Positions 34,572 to 42,459 of a stretch of DNA of 59,775 nt are shown piece after piece. Origin of the DNA: Candidatus Rokuibacteriota bacterium (GTDB taxonomy: Bacteria > Methylomirabilota > Methylomirabilia > Rokubacteriales > CSP1-6); assembly GCA_003220615.1 (NCBI GenBank), contig QHTB01000189.1:1-59775 (forward strand), in the 5' to 3' direction. Within the stretch, counting starts at the first letter, position 1. Every line of letters starts with the position of its first letter. Below the pieces are notes generated by a model. It saw only the letters and a list, made by a program, of their open reading frames with translations. It did not search any database and was not told the DNA's origin. Made by a program: the position numbers and the translations under genes.

Positions 34572-36176
34572 ATGTCCGCGCGCGGCGCTGATCTCCTCGT
34601 GGATGCGCTGGCGATGGCCGGCGTGCGCCATCTGTTCTCGCTGTCCGGCAACCAGATTCTCTCCGTCTATGACGCGACGGTGGGCCGCGACATCACACTG
34701 ATCCACACGCGGCACGAGGCCGCCGCCGTGCACATGGCCGACGGCTGGGCGCGCATGACGGAAGAGCCGGGCGTGGCGCTGGTCACGGCCGGTCCCGGTC
34801 ATCTCAACGCCATCTCGGCGCTGTACACCGCGCTGATGTCCGAGTCGCCCGTGGTGCTGCTGAGCGGGCACGCGCCACGCTCCCAGGCTGGACGCGGCGC
34901 GTTCCAGGAGATCGATCAGGTCGGCGCCGCGCGGCCCGTCAGCAAGGCGGCGTGGATGGTCGAGAGCGCCGAGCGCATGGGCGAGGAGATGACGCGGGCG
35001 CTTTCGCTCGCGTCGGCGTGGCCTCCGGGGCCCGTGCACCTGAGCTTGCCCGGAGATCTGCTCGAAGCTCGCGTGACCAGTGCGTCGCCGGCGCCCGCTC
35101 CGTCAGCCGAGCCGCGCCCGATGGACGACGTGCTCATCCGCCGGACGCTCGACCTGCTCGGCCAGGCCAGGCGTCCGCTGATCATCGCGGGTGCCGCCAT
35201 GGGTCGTTCGGCACGCTGGAACGACGTCGAGCGGCTGAGTGAGCTGACCGGGATCCCGGCCCTGTTGATGGAGAGCCCGCGCGGCGTCAACGATCCGAGC
35301 CTGCGCGGCGCGACGCGCTGCCTGAGTGAGGCCGACCTCGTGTTGCTGCTCGGCAAGCGGCTCGACTTCACGCTGCGCTTCGGCGGGCCGCCCGCCTTTG
35401 CCGAGCGCTGCCGGTTCATCGTCGTGGACGTGGCGCCGCCGAGATCGAGCGAGCGTCTGGCGCTGGCCCTGGCCGCCAATCCTGGCGCCGTCGCTCGTCA
35501 GCTCGTGACGGCAGCGAGTGAGCGCGTCTGGCAGGGCAGCACGTGGACGAAGGAAGTCGAGGCCGCGCGGATCACGAGGCCGGCGTCGTGGGAGGATCTG
35601 GGACGATCGCCAGCCGCGCCGCTCCATCCCCTGAGCGTCTGCGCCGCGATCCAGCCGCGCCTCGAGGCCGGCGGCATCCTCGTGAGCGACGGCGGCGAGT
35701 TCGGCCAGTGGTGCCAGGCCGCGCTCGAAGCTCGCCACCGGCTGATCAACGGCCCGGCCGGATCGATCGGCAGCGCCGTGCCGATGGCGCTCGGCGCCAA
35801 GCTCGCGCGGCCGGAGCTCCCGGTCATCGCCACGCTCGGCGACGGCACGTTCGGGTTCCACGCGCTCGAGTTCGACACGGCCGTCCGCCACGGTATCCCG
35901 ATCGTCGCCGTCGTCGGCAATGACGCCCGCTGGAACGCCGAGCATCAGCTCCAGGTGCAGCACTATGGCGCCGCGCGCGCCGTGGGCTGCGCGCTGCTGC
36001 CGACGCGCTACGACCGCGTCGTGGAGGCGCTCGGCGGCCATGGCGAGCGCGTCGAGCGAGCCGACGAGCTCACGCCGGCGCTCGAGCGGGCCACGCGATC
36101 CGGCCGGCCGGCGTGCGTCGATGTGGTGATCGATGGCGTCGCGGCGCCGTCATTTTCGGGCTCCGCCGGCCATTGA
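34572..36176 (+). CDS. Thiamine-pyrophosphate enzyme, acetolactate synthase-like
   Basis: 534 residues with the three-domain layout of the acetolactate synthase/oxalyl-CoA decarboxylase superfamily. The catalytic Glu49 is in HTRHEAAAVHMADGWAR, followed by VTAGPGHLNAISALYTALMSESPVVLLSG. The central domain contains RRPLIIAGAAMGRS, and the TPP/Mg motif is LGDGTFGFHALEFDTAVRHGIPIVAVVGNDARWN. The FAD/ThDP arrangement does not tell apart benzoylformate decarboxylase, 2-hydroxyacyl-CoA lyase and sulfoacetaldehyde-type enzymes. It stands alone, leaderless by its promoter spacing, and 46 bases before a lipoprotein gene. Confidence 0.83.
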   Translation: MSARGADLLVDALAMAGVRHLFSLSGNQILSVYDATVGRDITLIHTRHEAAAVHMADGWARMTEEPGVALVTAGPGHLNAISALYTALMSESPVVLLSGHAPRSQAGRGAFQEIDQVGAARPVSKAAWMVESAERMGEEMTRALSLASAWPPGPVHLSLPGDLLEARVTSASPAPAPSAEPRPMDDVLIRRTLDLLGQARRPLIIAGAAMGRSARWNDVERLSELTGIPALLMESPRGVNDPSLRGATRCLSEADLVLLLGKRLDFTLRFGGPPAFAERCRFIVVDVAPPRSSERLALALAANPGAVARQLVTAASERVWQGSTWTKEVEAARITRPASWEDLGRSPAAPLHPLSVCAAIQPRLEAGGILVSDGGEFGQWCQAALEARHRLINGPAGSIGSAVPMALGAKLARPELPVIATLGDGTFGFHALEFDTAVRHGIPIVAVVGNDARWNAEHQLQVQHYGAARAVGCALLPTRYDRVVEALGGHGERVERADELTPALERATRSGRPACVDVVIDGVAAPSFSGSAGH

Positions 36177-36222
36177 GTCGTGCGGCCATGCATTCGCCCG
36201 GGCTGAGCCGGGAGAGCTGCCG

Positions 36223-36498
36223 ATGATTCATCGTGTGACGGGTCTCGGTCTCCTCGTGCTCGCCATGTCGCTCGTCGGCTGCGCCCAGTACTACTGGTCA
36301 CGTCTCAACGCCAGTGGCGACGACTTCGCGCGAGAGAATCTGGAGTGTGCGCGACAAGCGGCGCCGAATCCCACCGGTGTGCAGTACGGGGTCGTTTTCG
36401 TCGAGGAGGTGTACCGCGGGTGCTTGCGCACCAAGGGCTGGGTGCGCGCGTGGCAGTGGGCGCCGCCGCCAGCCGGCTGGTATCGCGGGATCGAGTAG
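36223..36498 (+). CDS. Small lipoprotein
   Basis: 91 residues. The signal peptide MIHRVTGLGLLVLAMSLVGC carries a lipobox, with the lipidated residue expected at Cys20. The mature part has two further cysteines (ECARQAA and YRGCLRTKGW) and a Trp/Pro-rich end. The xGCLRxKGW pattern is common in small bacterial lipoproteins of unknown function. GGAGAG is about 8 bases upstream of the ATG. An earlier in-frame start would place about 30 residues before the signal. Its end is convergent with the cyclase gene. Confidence 0.7.
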   Translation: MIHRVTGLGLLVLAMSLVGCAQYYWSRLNASGDDFARENLECARQAAPNPTGVQYGVVFVEEVYRGCLRTKGWVRAWQWAPPPAGWYRGIE

Positions 36499-36503
36499 CT
36501 CGG

Positions 36504-37172
36504 CTACACGATCGCGAAGAATCGCGCGGGCGCGCCTTCGGTGCCGGCGATCTTGTAGAAGGGCGCGGCGAAGTCGACGCGGCGCTTCGGCAAGGCGCCC
36601 AGGTTCGTCAGGCCCTCCATGATGACGACGCCGGCCCCGAGGATCACCCGGTGCATCGGGAAATCCTCGGACGTGAACTCGGGCAGGCGCGCGCAGTACT
36701 CCTCGAAGAAATCGAATCCGATGTTCTTCGGCCCCTTGGCGACCAGCCACTCCGCCGACTCCGGCGGGAAGTACGGCGACTGGGTGAAGTAGTCGGGCCA
36801 CTTGCCGTACATCGTGTCGGTCCAGCCCGTGCGCAGGAGCACGATGTCGCCCTTCTTCACCTGATCGGCCCCGCCGCGCTTGAGGTCGTCGATCGTGATC
36901 TTGTGATTCGTGCCCGCGAACGACAGATCGACGACGATGGCCTCGCCCATGACCTGATCGAGCGAGATCTCGGCCGTGGTGATGCCGTCCGCGAAGACGT
37001 GGAGCGGCGAGTCGATGTGGGCGCCGGTGTGCAGGCTCTGGTGCACGCTCGACACCTGCCAGAAGCCGGGGCCGCGGCGGTGCGGCGTGACCTCGAGCCG
37101 GAGATTGGTCGAGGGCGGGCTCATCGTGCGATCGTCGACGGTGACCGACAGGTCGATGTAGCGCTTGGTCAT
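36504..37172 (-). CDS. Cyclase/kynurenine-formamidase-like metal hydrolase
   Basis: 222 residues from ATG 37172, overlapping the UbiD stop (ATGA). The family metal motif is HTGAHIDSPLHV, with His48, His52, Asp54 and His58 (Ala for the usual Thr of HxGTHxDxPxH). Also seen are DIVLLRTGWTDTMYG, GFDFFEEY and HRVILGAGVVIMEGLTNLG. Family members hydrolyse formamides, isatin or related cyclic amides, or act as cyclases. Being coupled to a UbiD decarboxylase suggests action on the same carboxylated ring compound (inference). Confidence 0.87.
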   Translation of the reverse strand: MTKRYIDLSVTVDDRTMSPPSTNLRLEVTPHRRGPGFWQVSSVHQSLHTGAHIDSPLHVFADGITTAEISLDQVMGEAIVVDLSFAGTNHKITIDDLKRGGADQVKKGDIVLLRTGWTDTMYGKWPDYFTQSPYFPPESAEWLVAKGPKNIGFDFFEEYCARLPEFTSEDFPMHRVILGAGVVIMEGLTNLGALPKRRVDFAAPFYKIAGTEGAPARFFAIV

Positions 37173-38539
37173 GAGAGTCTCTCCACGAGTCGGCGCGCCC
37201 ACGCCATGCGGTCGGGATCCATCACGAGCTTGTCGGCAAAGGGCTGCCCGAAGGGTCGGGTGGCGTCGATGCCGAGCTTGGCGGTGACGCCCTGCTCGTC
37301 GGCGCTGGGATCGAGCAGGGCGCCGAGGCTGCCGGAGATCGTGACGAGATCGCGATCGGCCTGCATCCGCGTGGCCACCGCCCACATCACGTCGGACTCG
37401 TCGAAGACGTCGATGTCGTCGTCGACGACGATGACGAGCTTCAGGTAGTGATCGACGCCCAGCACGATGGGAATGACCTGCTTGGCCTCGCCGGGGCGGC
37501 CCTGCTTGATCGCGACGTACGCGGTGAAGGACGACGTTCCCGACAGCGGCACGTGCACGCCGGTCACGTTGGGAATCGTGCGGCTGAGCGCGTTCCAGAT
37601 CTCGGCCTCGCGAATCAGCCCGAGCGTCGTGATGTGATCGCCGGCGCGACCGGAGCCGATCGATTGGAACCACGGCCGCTCGCGCCTCGCGATGGCCCTG
37701 GCCACGAAGACGTGCTCGGTGGACCGGCGTGAGAAATAGCCGGTGAACTCGCCGAACGGCCCTTCCGGCTCGCGCACGCCGGGAAGGATCTCGCCTTCGA
37801 TGACGATCTCGGCCGCGGCCGGCACGTGGACGTCGACCGTGGTGCACGGCGCGATCTCGAGCGGCTCGCCCAGGAGGCCGCCCACCACCTCGAACTTGCC
37901 GACGTCGGGGGGCGGGTAGGCGAGCGAGCCCATCGAGACGAGCGGATGCAGGCCGAGCACGACGGCGCACGGCAACGCCTGGCCGCGGGCTTCCGCCCTC
38001 CGCTGGTACTCGAACATCCGGCGGCGCGAGTGGAGGCTCACGCCCATGCGCTTGGGGCCCTTGAGCTGGAAGCGGTGGTAGCCCTCGGTCTCGACGCCGG
38101 TGTCGGGATCGCGCGCGACCAGCATCCCCGCCGTCAGGTAGCGGCCGGCGTCGCCGGGGAAATAGGTCGGGATGGGCAACGCGGCGAGGTCGACAGCGTC
38201 GCCAGTGCTCACGCGGTGGCGGAAGGGCGGATCGGGCACGATGACGGGCTTGATCCGCTCCTTGATGCGCCGCGCGTATTCGTGGGCGAGCCGGCCTTCG
38301 TCGACACCGAGGGCGAACGCGAGCGCCCGCCGGCTCGCCACGACGTTGGCCACGACAGGAATGTCGTGGTCGCGCACCTTCTCGAAGAGGATGATCGGGT
38401 AGCGCCGGCGCCGCTCGTACTCGAGGACGACGGCCATGATGTCGTGCTCGAGACCGACCGCCTCGCCGACCCGCACGACGTCGCCGGGATGGCGAGCGTC
38501 ATAGGCGGCGACGAACGACCGGAGGTCCTGACCGGGCAT
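37169..38539 (-). CDS. UbiD-family decarboxylase with complete catalytic motif
   Basis: 456 residues from ATG 38539; the upstream open frame runs into the divergent promoter and is not coding. It has LRSFVAAYDA at the start, YHRFQLKGPKRMGVSLH with Arg156 and His170, GEPLEIAPC with Glu228, and the canonical REPEGPFGEFTGYF with Glu259 and Glu264, the E-x4-E catalytic pair. Later come VDDDIDVFDESDVMWAVATRMQADRD and LGIDATRPFG, as in all UbiD proteins. It needs prenylated FMN from a UbiX encoded elsewhere. It is coupled to the cyclase gene. The substrate is probably an aromatic or unsaturated acid. Confidence 0.9.
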   Translation of the reverse strand: MPGQDLRSFVAAYDARHPGDVVRVGEAVGLEHDIMAVVLEYERRRRYPIILFEKVRDHDIPVVANVVASRRALAFALGVDEGRLAHEYARRIKERIKPVIVPDPPFRHRVSTGDAVDLAALPIPTYFPGDAGRYLTAGMLVARDPDTGVETEGYHRFQLKGPKRMGVSLHSRRRMFEYQRRAEARGQALPCAVVLGLHPLVSMGSLAYPPPDVGKFEVVGGLLGEPLEIAPCTTVDVHVPAAAEIVIEGEILPGVREPEGPFGEFTGYFSRRSTEHVFVARAIARRERPWFQSIGSGRAGDHITTLGLIREAEIWNALSRTIPNVTGVHVPLSGTSSFTAYVAIKQGRPGEAKQVIPIVLGVDHYLKLVIVVDDDIDVFDESDVMWAVATRMQADRDLVTISGSLGALLDPSADEQGVTAKLGIDATRPFGQPFADKLVMDPDRMAWARRLVERLS

Positions 38540-38570
38540 GGGGTCTGATCCTACTACGGCCGATCTGGCG

Positions 38571-38576
38571 TATGAT
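38571..38576 (+). promoter_or_regulatory. -10-like box (TATGAT) upstream of a short ORF and the binding-protein gene
   Basis: TATGAT lies 8 bases before ATG 38585 in the divergent spacer between the UbiD gene and the binding-protein gene. The hexamer is close to the sigma-70 consensus; no clear -35 is visible. Confidence 0.5.
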
Positions 38577-38584
38577 ACGGCCGC

Positions 38585-38710
38585 ATGCTCGGCCTGGACG
38601 CCGCGACGACGGTCGTCGTCGCCATCGAGAGGTACTGGGGTCACCTCGATTCGAGCGTCGCCACGCTGTTGCTGGCGACCGATGCGGCCCGTTCCGCCTC
38701 GTCGACCTGA
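38585..38710 (+). CDS. Possible 41-residue leader peptide
   Basis: A short open frame opening MLGLDAATTVVVAIERYWG, with hydrophobic stretches, that ends 23 bases before the binding-protein gene. Its ATG stands 8 bases after a TATGAT box, the same spacing as at other apparently leaderless genes here, so ribosomes would meet it first on the transcript. It has no recognisable domain. It may be a real small protein, a leader that affects expression of the next gene, or chance. Confidence 0.35.
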   Translation: MLGLDAATTVVVAIERYWGHLDSSVATLLLATDAARSASST

Positions 38711-38733
38711 TGCTCGCCTCAAAGGAGCTCCGC

Positions 38734-39972
38734 ATGCGCAAGAGCCTCGGCTTGGTCCTCGTCGCGCTGGGCGCGCTCGTCGCGATCCTGGTCACCGGCG
38801 TGTCGGCCCAGAAGGGCCCGATCAAAATCGGGTTCATCGTCTCGCTCACGGGACCGTTCGCGCCCAATGGCAAGGACATGGCCAACGCCTTCGAGATGTA
38901 CCTGGACGAGCACAAATACCGGCTGGCCGGCCGCGAGGTGAAGCTGATCACCGAAGACGACGAGGGCAAGCCGGCCACCGGGCTGACGAAGGCGCGCGGG
39001 TTGGTGGAGAGTCAGAACGTCCACGTCATCGTCGGCCCGATCAGCGCCGCCATCGGCTACGCGATCGCACCCTACGTCGACGGCAAGAAGGTCCCGACCA
39101 TCTTTCCGATCGTGTCGTCCGAGGACATCACGCAGCGCAAGCGCAGCAACTACATCGTCCGCACGGGCTGGTCGAGCTCGCAGCCGTCGCATCCCTTCGG
39201 CAAGTGGGCGTACGAGAACCTCAAGTACCGGAAGATCGCGATCATCGGGTACGACTTCGCGTTCGGCTGGGAGGTCGCCGCCGGCTTCCACCGCACGTTC
39301 GAGGAGGCGGGCGGGCAGGTCGTGCAGAAGCTGTGGTCGCCGATCAACACGCCCGACTACGGGCCGTACCTGGCCCAGCTCCGGCGCGACGTCGACGCCG
39401 TGTACTGCGTGTTCTCGGGTGCCGATGCGCTGCGCTTCTCGAAGCAATACGCCGATGCTGGCCTCAAGGAGCGCATCCCGCTGATCGGCGGCGGTACCTT
39501 CACCGACGAGCACGTGCTGCGCACCATGGGTGACGAAGTGCTGGGCGTCGTCACCGCGCTTCACTACTCGGCCGCGCTCCAGACGCCGGCCAACAAAAAA
39601 TTCGCCGGCGCCTACGAGGCGAAGTACAAGCAAGTTCCGTCGTACTACTCCGAGGGCATGTATGTCGCCGGCATGGCGCTCAAGGCGGCGCTGGAGGCGA
39701 CGGGCGGTGACATCGAGAACGTCGACAAGTTCGTGACCGCGCTTCGCAAGGTCGATCTCTCCGATGCGCCGCGCGGGCCGATCCGTTTCGACGACTTCGG
39801 CAACCCGATCGAGAACGTCTACGTGCGCAAGGTCGAGAAGGTGAACGACCGTCTGCAGAACACGGTCATCCACACATTCCCGAACGTGTCGCAGTTCGGG
39901 CCCTACAAGGCCGACGACTATCTGAAGAACCCGGTGTACTCGCGCGATTTTCCGCCCTGCCGGCACTGTTAA
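38734..39972 (+). CDS. Branched-chain amino acid-type ABC substrate-binding protein
   Basis: 412 residues from ATG 38734, with AAAGGAG at 38721-38727. Signal peptide LGLVLVALGALVAILVTGVSA, then the Peripla_BP_6 (LivJ/AmiC-like) fold: IKIGFIVSLTGPFAPNGKDMANAFEMYLDEH, EVKLITEDDEGKPATGLTKARGLVESQNVHVIVGPISA, IAIIGYDFAFGWEVAAGFHRTFEEAGGQVVQ and a C-terminal block ending NPVYSRDFPPC. It is homologous to the two binding proteins at 45585-46814 and 49068-50318. No permease gene is adjacent, so it may serve the Liv system encoded at 46845-52104 (inference). Its stop codon lies in the tandem repeat that follows. Confidence 0.88.
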   Translation: MRKSLGLVLVALGALVAILVTGVSAQKGPIKIGFIVSLTGPFAPNGKDMANAFEMYLDEHKYRLAGREVKLITEDDEGKPATGLTKARGLVESQNVHVIVGPISAAIGYAIAPYVDGKKVPTIFPIVSSEDITQRKRSNYIVRTGWSSSQPSHPFGKWAYENLKYRKIAIIGYDFAFGWEVAAGFHRTFEEAGGQVVQKLWSPINTPDYGPYLAQLRRDVDAVYCVFSGADALRFSKQYADAGLKERIPLIGGGTFTDEHVLRTMGDEVLGVVTALHYSAALQTPANKKFAGAYEAKYKQVPSYYSEGMYVAGMALKAALEATGGDIENVDKFVTALRKVDLSDAPRGPIRFDDFGNPIENVYVRKVEKVNDRLQNTVIHTFPNVSQFGPYKADDYLKNPVYSRDFPPCRHC

Positions 39973-40064
39973 CGTCGGAGGGGGCTCTCCGGAGCGCGAA
40001 CAGGAGGAAGGATGCCGTGGCGACCGTCGGTATCGTAGGGCTCGGGCTGCTCGGACACGCCATC
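39970..40064 (+). repeat. Tandem duplication, unit 1 (shortened)
   Basis: 95 bases from TAACGTCGGAGG to GGACACGCCATC, directly repeated by the next unit with a 49-base shortage in the hairpin region and a single G/C change in the shared coding part. It carries a full AGGAGG and a GTG start, and copies the first 16 codons of the dehydrogenase gene. Confidence 0.9.
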
Positions 40065-40067
40065 TAA
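40017..40067 (+). pseudogene. Truncated copy of the dehydrogenase 5' end
   Basis: GTG 40017 has the same ribosome binding site as the real gene and encodes 16 residues (VATVGIVGLGLLGHAI). It then stops at a TAA created exactly where the second repeat unit begins. The peptide is the start of the Rossmann fold of the dehydrogenase that follows at 40161. It should be a nonfunctional duplicate, or at most an upstream mini-ORF that captures ribosomes. Confidence 0.8.
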
Positions 40068-40208
40068 CGTCGGAGGGGCCTCGACGGCCCCCTCCGAGAC
40101 CTCCCCCAGAGAGGGGGATTGCGCCGGCAAAGCCGGCGCTCGAACAGGAGGAAGGATGCCGTGGCCACCGTCGGTATCGTAGGGCTCGGGCTGCTCGGAC
40201 ACGCCATC
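40065..40208 (+). repeat. Tandem duplication, unit 2, with the palindromic element
   Basis: 144 bases beginning with the same TAACGTCGGAGG. It contains three hairpins: CGGAGGGGCC/GGCCCCCTCCG (40071-40096), TCCCCC/GGGGGA (40102-40118) and GCGCCGGC-AAA-GCCGGCGC (40121-40139). It ends with the ribosome site and first 16 codons of the dehydrogenase gene. Read on the other strand, it is the element seen at 17904-17972. Confidence 0.88.
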
Positions 40209-41036
40209 GCATCGCGCCTGCTGGCCGGTGGCCATCAGGTCGTGGGCTACGACGTCCTGCCCGACAAGGTGGACGCGGTGACGGCTCGGGGCGGCAAGTC
40301 GGCCACGTCGGCCGCCGAGGTCGCGCGCGCGTCGGAGATCGTGTGCACCGTGCTGCCGTCCCTCGTCACCGTGGAGGAGGCGATTCTCGGGCGCGGCGGC
40401 GTGCTCGAAGGCTCCCGCCCCGGCCAGGTCGTCGTGCAGATGAGCACGATCTCGCCGGCGCTCACCGAGCGGCTCGCCCGCGAGACGGAGGCGCGCGGGC
40501 GCGACTTCCTCGACTGTCCGATCAGCGGGACCAGCGCTCAGGTTGCCCGCGGCGACGGCATCGTCATCGTCGGCGGCGATCGCGCGATCTACGAGCGCTG
40601 GCGTCCGCTGCTCGAGACGATCCTGCCCCGCGCGATCCACGTCGGGCGGGCCGGCCACGCGATGGTGGTGAAGCTCGCCGCGAACCTCCTCGTCGCGCTG
40701 CACAGCGCCGCCGCGGCCGAAGCCCTGACGCTGGTGAAGAAGGCCGGGCTCGACCCCGCGCTCGTGCTCGACGTGCTGACGACCAGCGCGGCGGCGTCGC
40801 GCATGCTCGAAGTCCGCGGCCCGCTCATCGTCAAGGGCGACTTTCCTCCCCAGATGAAGCTCGAGCTCTTCATGAAGGACCTGCACCTCATCCAGGACGC
40901 GGCCCGCTCGGCCGGCGCCGCGCTGCCGTTGACCGACGTGGCCGAGCGCCTCTATGCGACCGTGCAGCGCGCGGGCCATGGTGGTGAAGACCTCGCGGTC
41001 GTCGTCAAGGTCATCGAGACGCTGAACGGGCGGTAA
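40161..41036 (+). CDS. 3-hydroxyisobutyrate dehydrogenase-family oxidoreductase
   Basis: 291 residues from GTG 40161, fixed by AGGAGGAAGG at 40146-40155 and by the family start VATVGIVGLGLLGHAIA (dinucleotide-binding GxGxxG at 8-13). It also shows STISPALTERLA, FLDCPISGTSAQVARGDGIVIVGGD, GHAMVVKLAANLL with the catalytic Lys, and FPPQMKLELFMKDLHLI. It oxidises or reduces a beta-hydroxyacid such as 3-hydroxyisobutyrate or tartronate semialdehyde with NAD(P). The ATG at 40156 is out of frame. Its 5' end is duplicated upstream. It ends 14 bases before the M24 gene, in the same operon. Confidence 0.87.
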   Translation: MATVGIVGLGLLGHAIASRLLAGGHQVVGYDVLPDKVDAVTARGGKSATSAAEVARASEIVCTVLPSLVTVEEAILGRGGVLEGSRPGQVVVQMSTISPALTERLARETEARGRDFLDCPISGTSAQVARGDGIVIVGGDRAIYERWRPLLETILPRAIHVGRAGHAMVVKLAANLLVALHSAAAAEALTLVKKAGLDPALVLDVLTTSAAASRMLEVRGPLIVKGDFPPQMKLELFMKDLHLIQDAARSAGAALPLTDVAERLYATVQRAGHGGEDLAVVVKVIETLNGR

Positions 41037-41050
41037 GCGAGAGGGACGCC

Positions 41051-42286
41051 ATGGCGAACTTCGGCATCGCGGGGGTGGACTGGCAGCAGCGCATCAACTG
41101 GGACCGTCTGCGCAAGTATCGGCTGGAGCGCGCGCGCGAACGGATGAAGGCCCACAACCTGGGCGCGCTGCTGCTGATGTACGACGAGAACGTGCGCTAC
41201 GTGACGAGCACGCTCACGCCGGGCTGGAACCGGCTCAAGCCCGGACTGCGTTACGCGCTGCTCTGCGGCGACGGCCCGCCCGTGCTGTTCGAGCAGGGCG
41301 ACATCGGGTTTCAGATCCAGCGCCACGCGCCCTGGATTCCGAAGGAGAACATCCGCTACTCGTACGCGTGGATCAAGGGTGCGGCGGGACCGGCGTCGCG
41401 ACAGCAGGTGAAGAAGTTCACCGACGCCATCGTCAAGGAGATGAACCGCTACCAGGTGGCCGACAAGCCGCTGGGCGTGGACTTCATCGACATCAACATG
41501 ATCAACCAGTTCCGGGATTCGAAGCTCACGTGGGCCGACGGCATGACGGCGATGATGGAGGCCCGCGCCATCAAGAACGAGGACGAGCAGGAGTGCTTGC
41601 GGATCGTCGGGGCCATCGGCGATGCCGCCCACTGGGAGACGATGCGGTTCCTCAAGCCCGGCCTCACCGAGAACCAGGTGACCGCCCACATCATGGAGTT
41701 CCTGTACAACATCCCGGGCATGGAAGACGTCGAGGACGTCATCGTCTCGTCGGGGCCCAACACGTGGCCGAACTGGCGGAACTTCTCCGACCGCATCATC
41801 AAGCCCGGCGAGATCGTCTTCATGGATCTGGCCGCGCTCACCTGGAACGGCTACAAGTCGTGCTACTACCGCACGTACTGCGTGGGGAAGAAGCCGACCC
41901 AGGAGATGAAGGACTACTACGCGACCGGGCTCAAGTGGCTCTACGACTCCATCAACACGGTGCGGCCGGGCGTGACGACGCGGGACATCGCGCTGAAGTG
42001 GCCGTCGGCCAAGGAAGCGTGGGGCTACGAGGAGGAGGACCAGGCGGCGGCCAATCTCTGGGGCCACGGCCTCGGGGTCGCGCAGTACGATCCGCCGGTC
42101 ATCTCGCGGATCTGGTCCCTGGACCATCCCCTCGAGATCCAGCCCGGCATGGTCTTCGCGCTCGAGACCCAGCACGGCAAGAGGTACGAGTTCGGCGTGA
42201 GGATCGAGGAGATGCTGATCGTGCACCCCGATCGCACCGAGATCATCTCCAACTTCCCGGTAGAAGAAATCACCGTCGTCATGTAG
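41051..42286 (+). CDS. M24 (creatinase/aminopeptidase P-like) hydrolase, DddP-like
   Basis: 411 residues, with GAGAGGGA before the ATG. The N-terminal creatinase domain (RLRKYRLERARERMKAHNLGALLLMYDENVRYVTST) is followed by a pita-bread domain with the metal-ligand regions FMDLAALTWNGYKSCYYRTYCVG (Asp), GHGLGVAQYDPP (His), ALETQHG (Glu) and VRIEEMLIV (Glu). DddP, a dimethylsulfoniopropionate lyase, and several unknown hydrolases share this pattern. The role could also be C-N or peptide bond hydrolysis. It is co-directional with the preceding dehydrogenase and the following alcohol dehydrogenase. Confidence 0.8.
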   Translation: MANFGIAGVDWQQRINWDRLRKYRLERARERMKAHNLGALLLMYDENVRYVTSTLTPGWNRLKPGLRYALLCGDGPPVLFEQGDIGFQIQRHAPWIPKENIRYSYAWIKGAAGPASRQQVKKFTDAIVKEMNRYQVADKPLGVDFIDINMINQFRDSKLTWADGMTAMMEARAIKNEDEQECLRIVGAIGDAAHWETMRFLKPGLTENQVTAHIMEFLYNIPGMEDVEDVIVSSGPNTWPNWRNFSDRIIKPGEIVFMDLAALTWNGYKSCYYRTYCVGKKPTQEMKDYYATGLKWLYDSINTVRPGVTTRDIALKWPSAKEAWGYEEEDQAAANLWGHGLGVAQYDPPVISRIWSLDHPLEIQPGMVFALETQHGKRYEFGVRIEEMLIVHPDRTEIISNFPVEEITVVM

Positions 42287-42294
42287 GTCCGCAG

Positions 42295-42376
42295 GGCGGG
42301 ATCGGCGGTCGTGGCTTGCCGCGCGAACCGGGGAGGTATCGGAGGGGGCGTCGCGCCCCTCCGATGTGGTCAATCA
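42295..42376 (+). repeat. Tandem repeat upstream of the alcohol dehydrogenase gene, unit 1
   Basis: An 82-base unit from GGCGGGATCGGCGG to GGTCAATCA. It includes the hairpin TCGGAGGGG...CCCCTCCGA (42339-42364), related to the palindromes at 17904-17972 and 40065-40140. Confidence 0.9.
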
Positions 42377-42459
42377 GGCGGGATCGGCGGTCGTGGCTCG
42401 CCGCGCGAACCGGGGAGGTATCGGAGGGGGCGTCGCGCCCCCTCTGATGTGGTCAATCA
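42377..42459 (+). repeat. Tandem repeat upstream of the alcohol dehydrogenase gene, unit 2
   Basis: An 83-base near-identical copy of the previous unit: one T/C change, one extra C in the hairpin, and one C/T change. It ends directly at ATG 42460, so the gene's upstream region is made entirely of the repeat. No Shine-Dalgarno of usual form lies before the ATG. Confidence 0.9.

Noticed and set aside
38540..38722. N-terminal extension of the UbiD gene to 38722
   Set aside because: The extra residues are Arg-rich, lie over the divergent promoter and the binding-protein start, and UbiD similarity begins at ATG 38539.
40156..40158. ATG as the start of the dehydrogenase gene
   Set aside because: It is out of frame with the Rossmann fold; the GTG at 40161 is in frame and well spaced from AGGAGG.
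42295..42459. CRISPR-like direct repeats
   Set aside because: There are only two units, with no unique spacers between them and strong internal hairpins; they end at a start codon. This is a tandem duplication.
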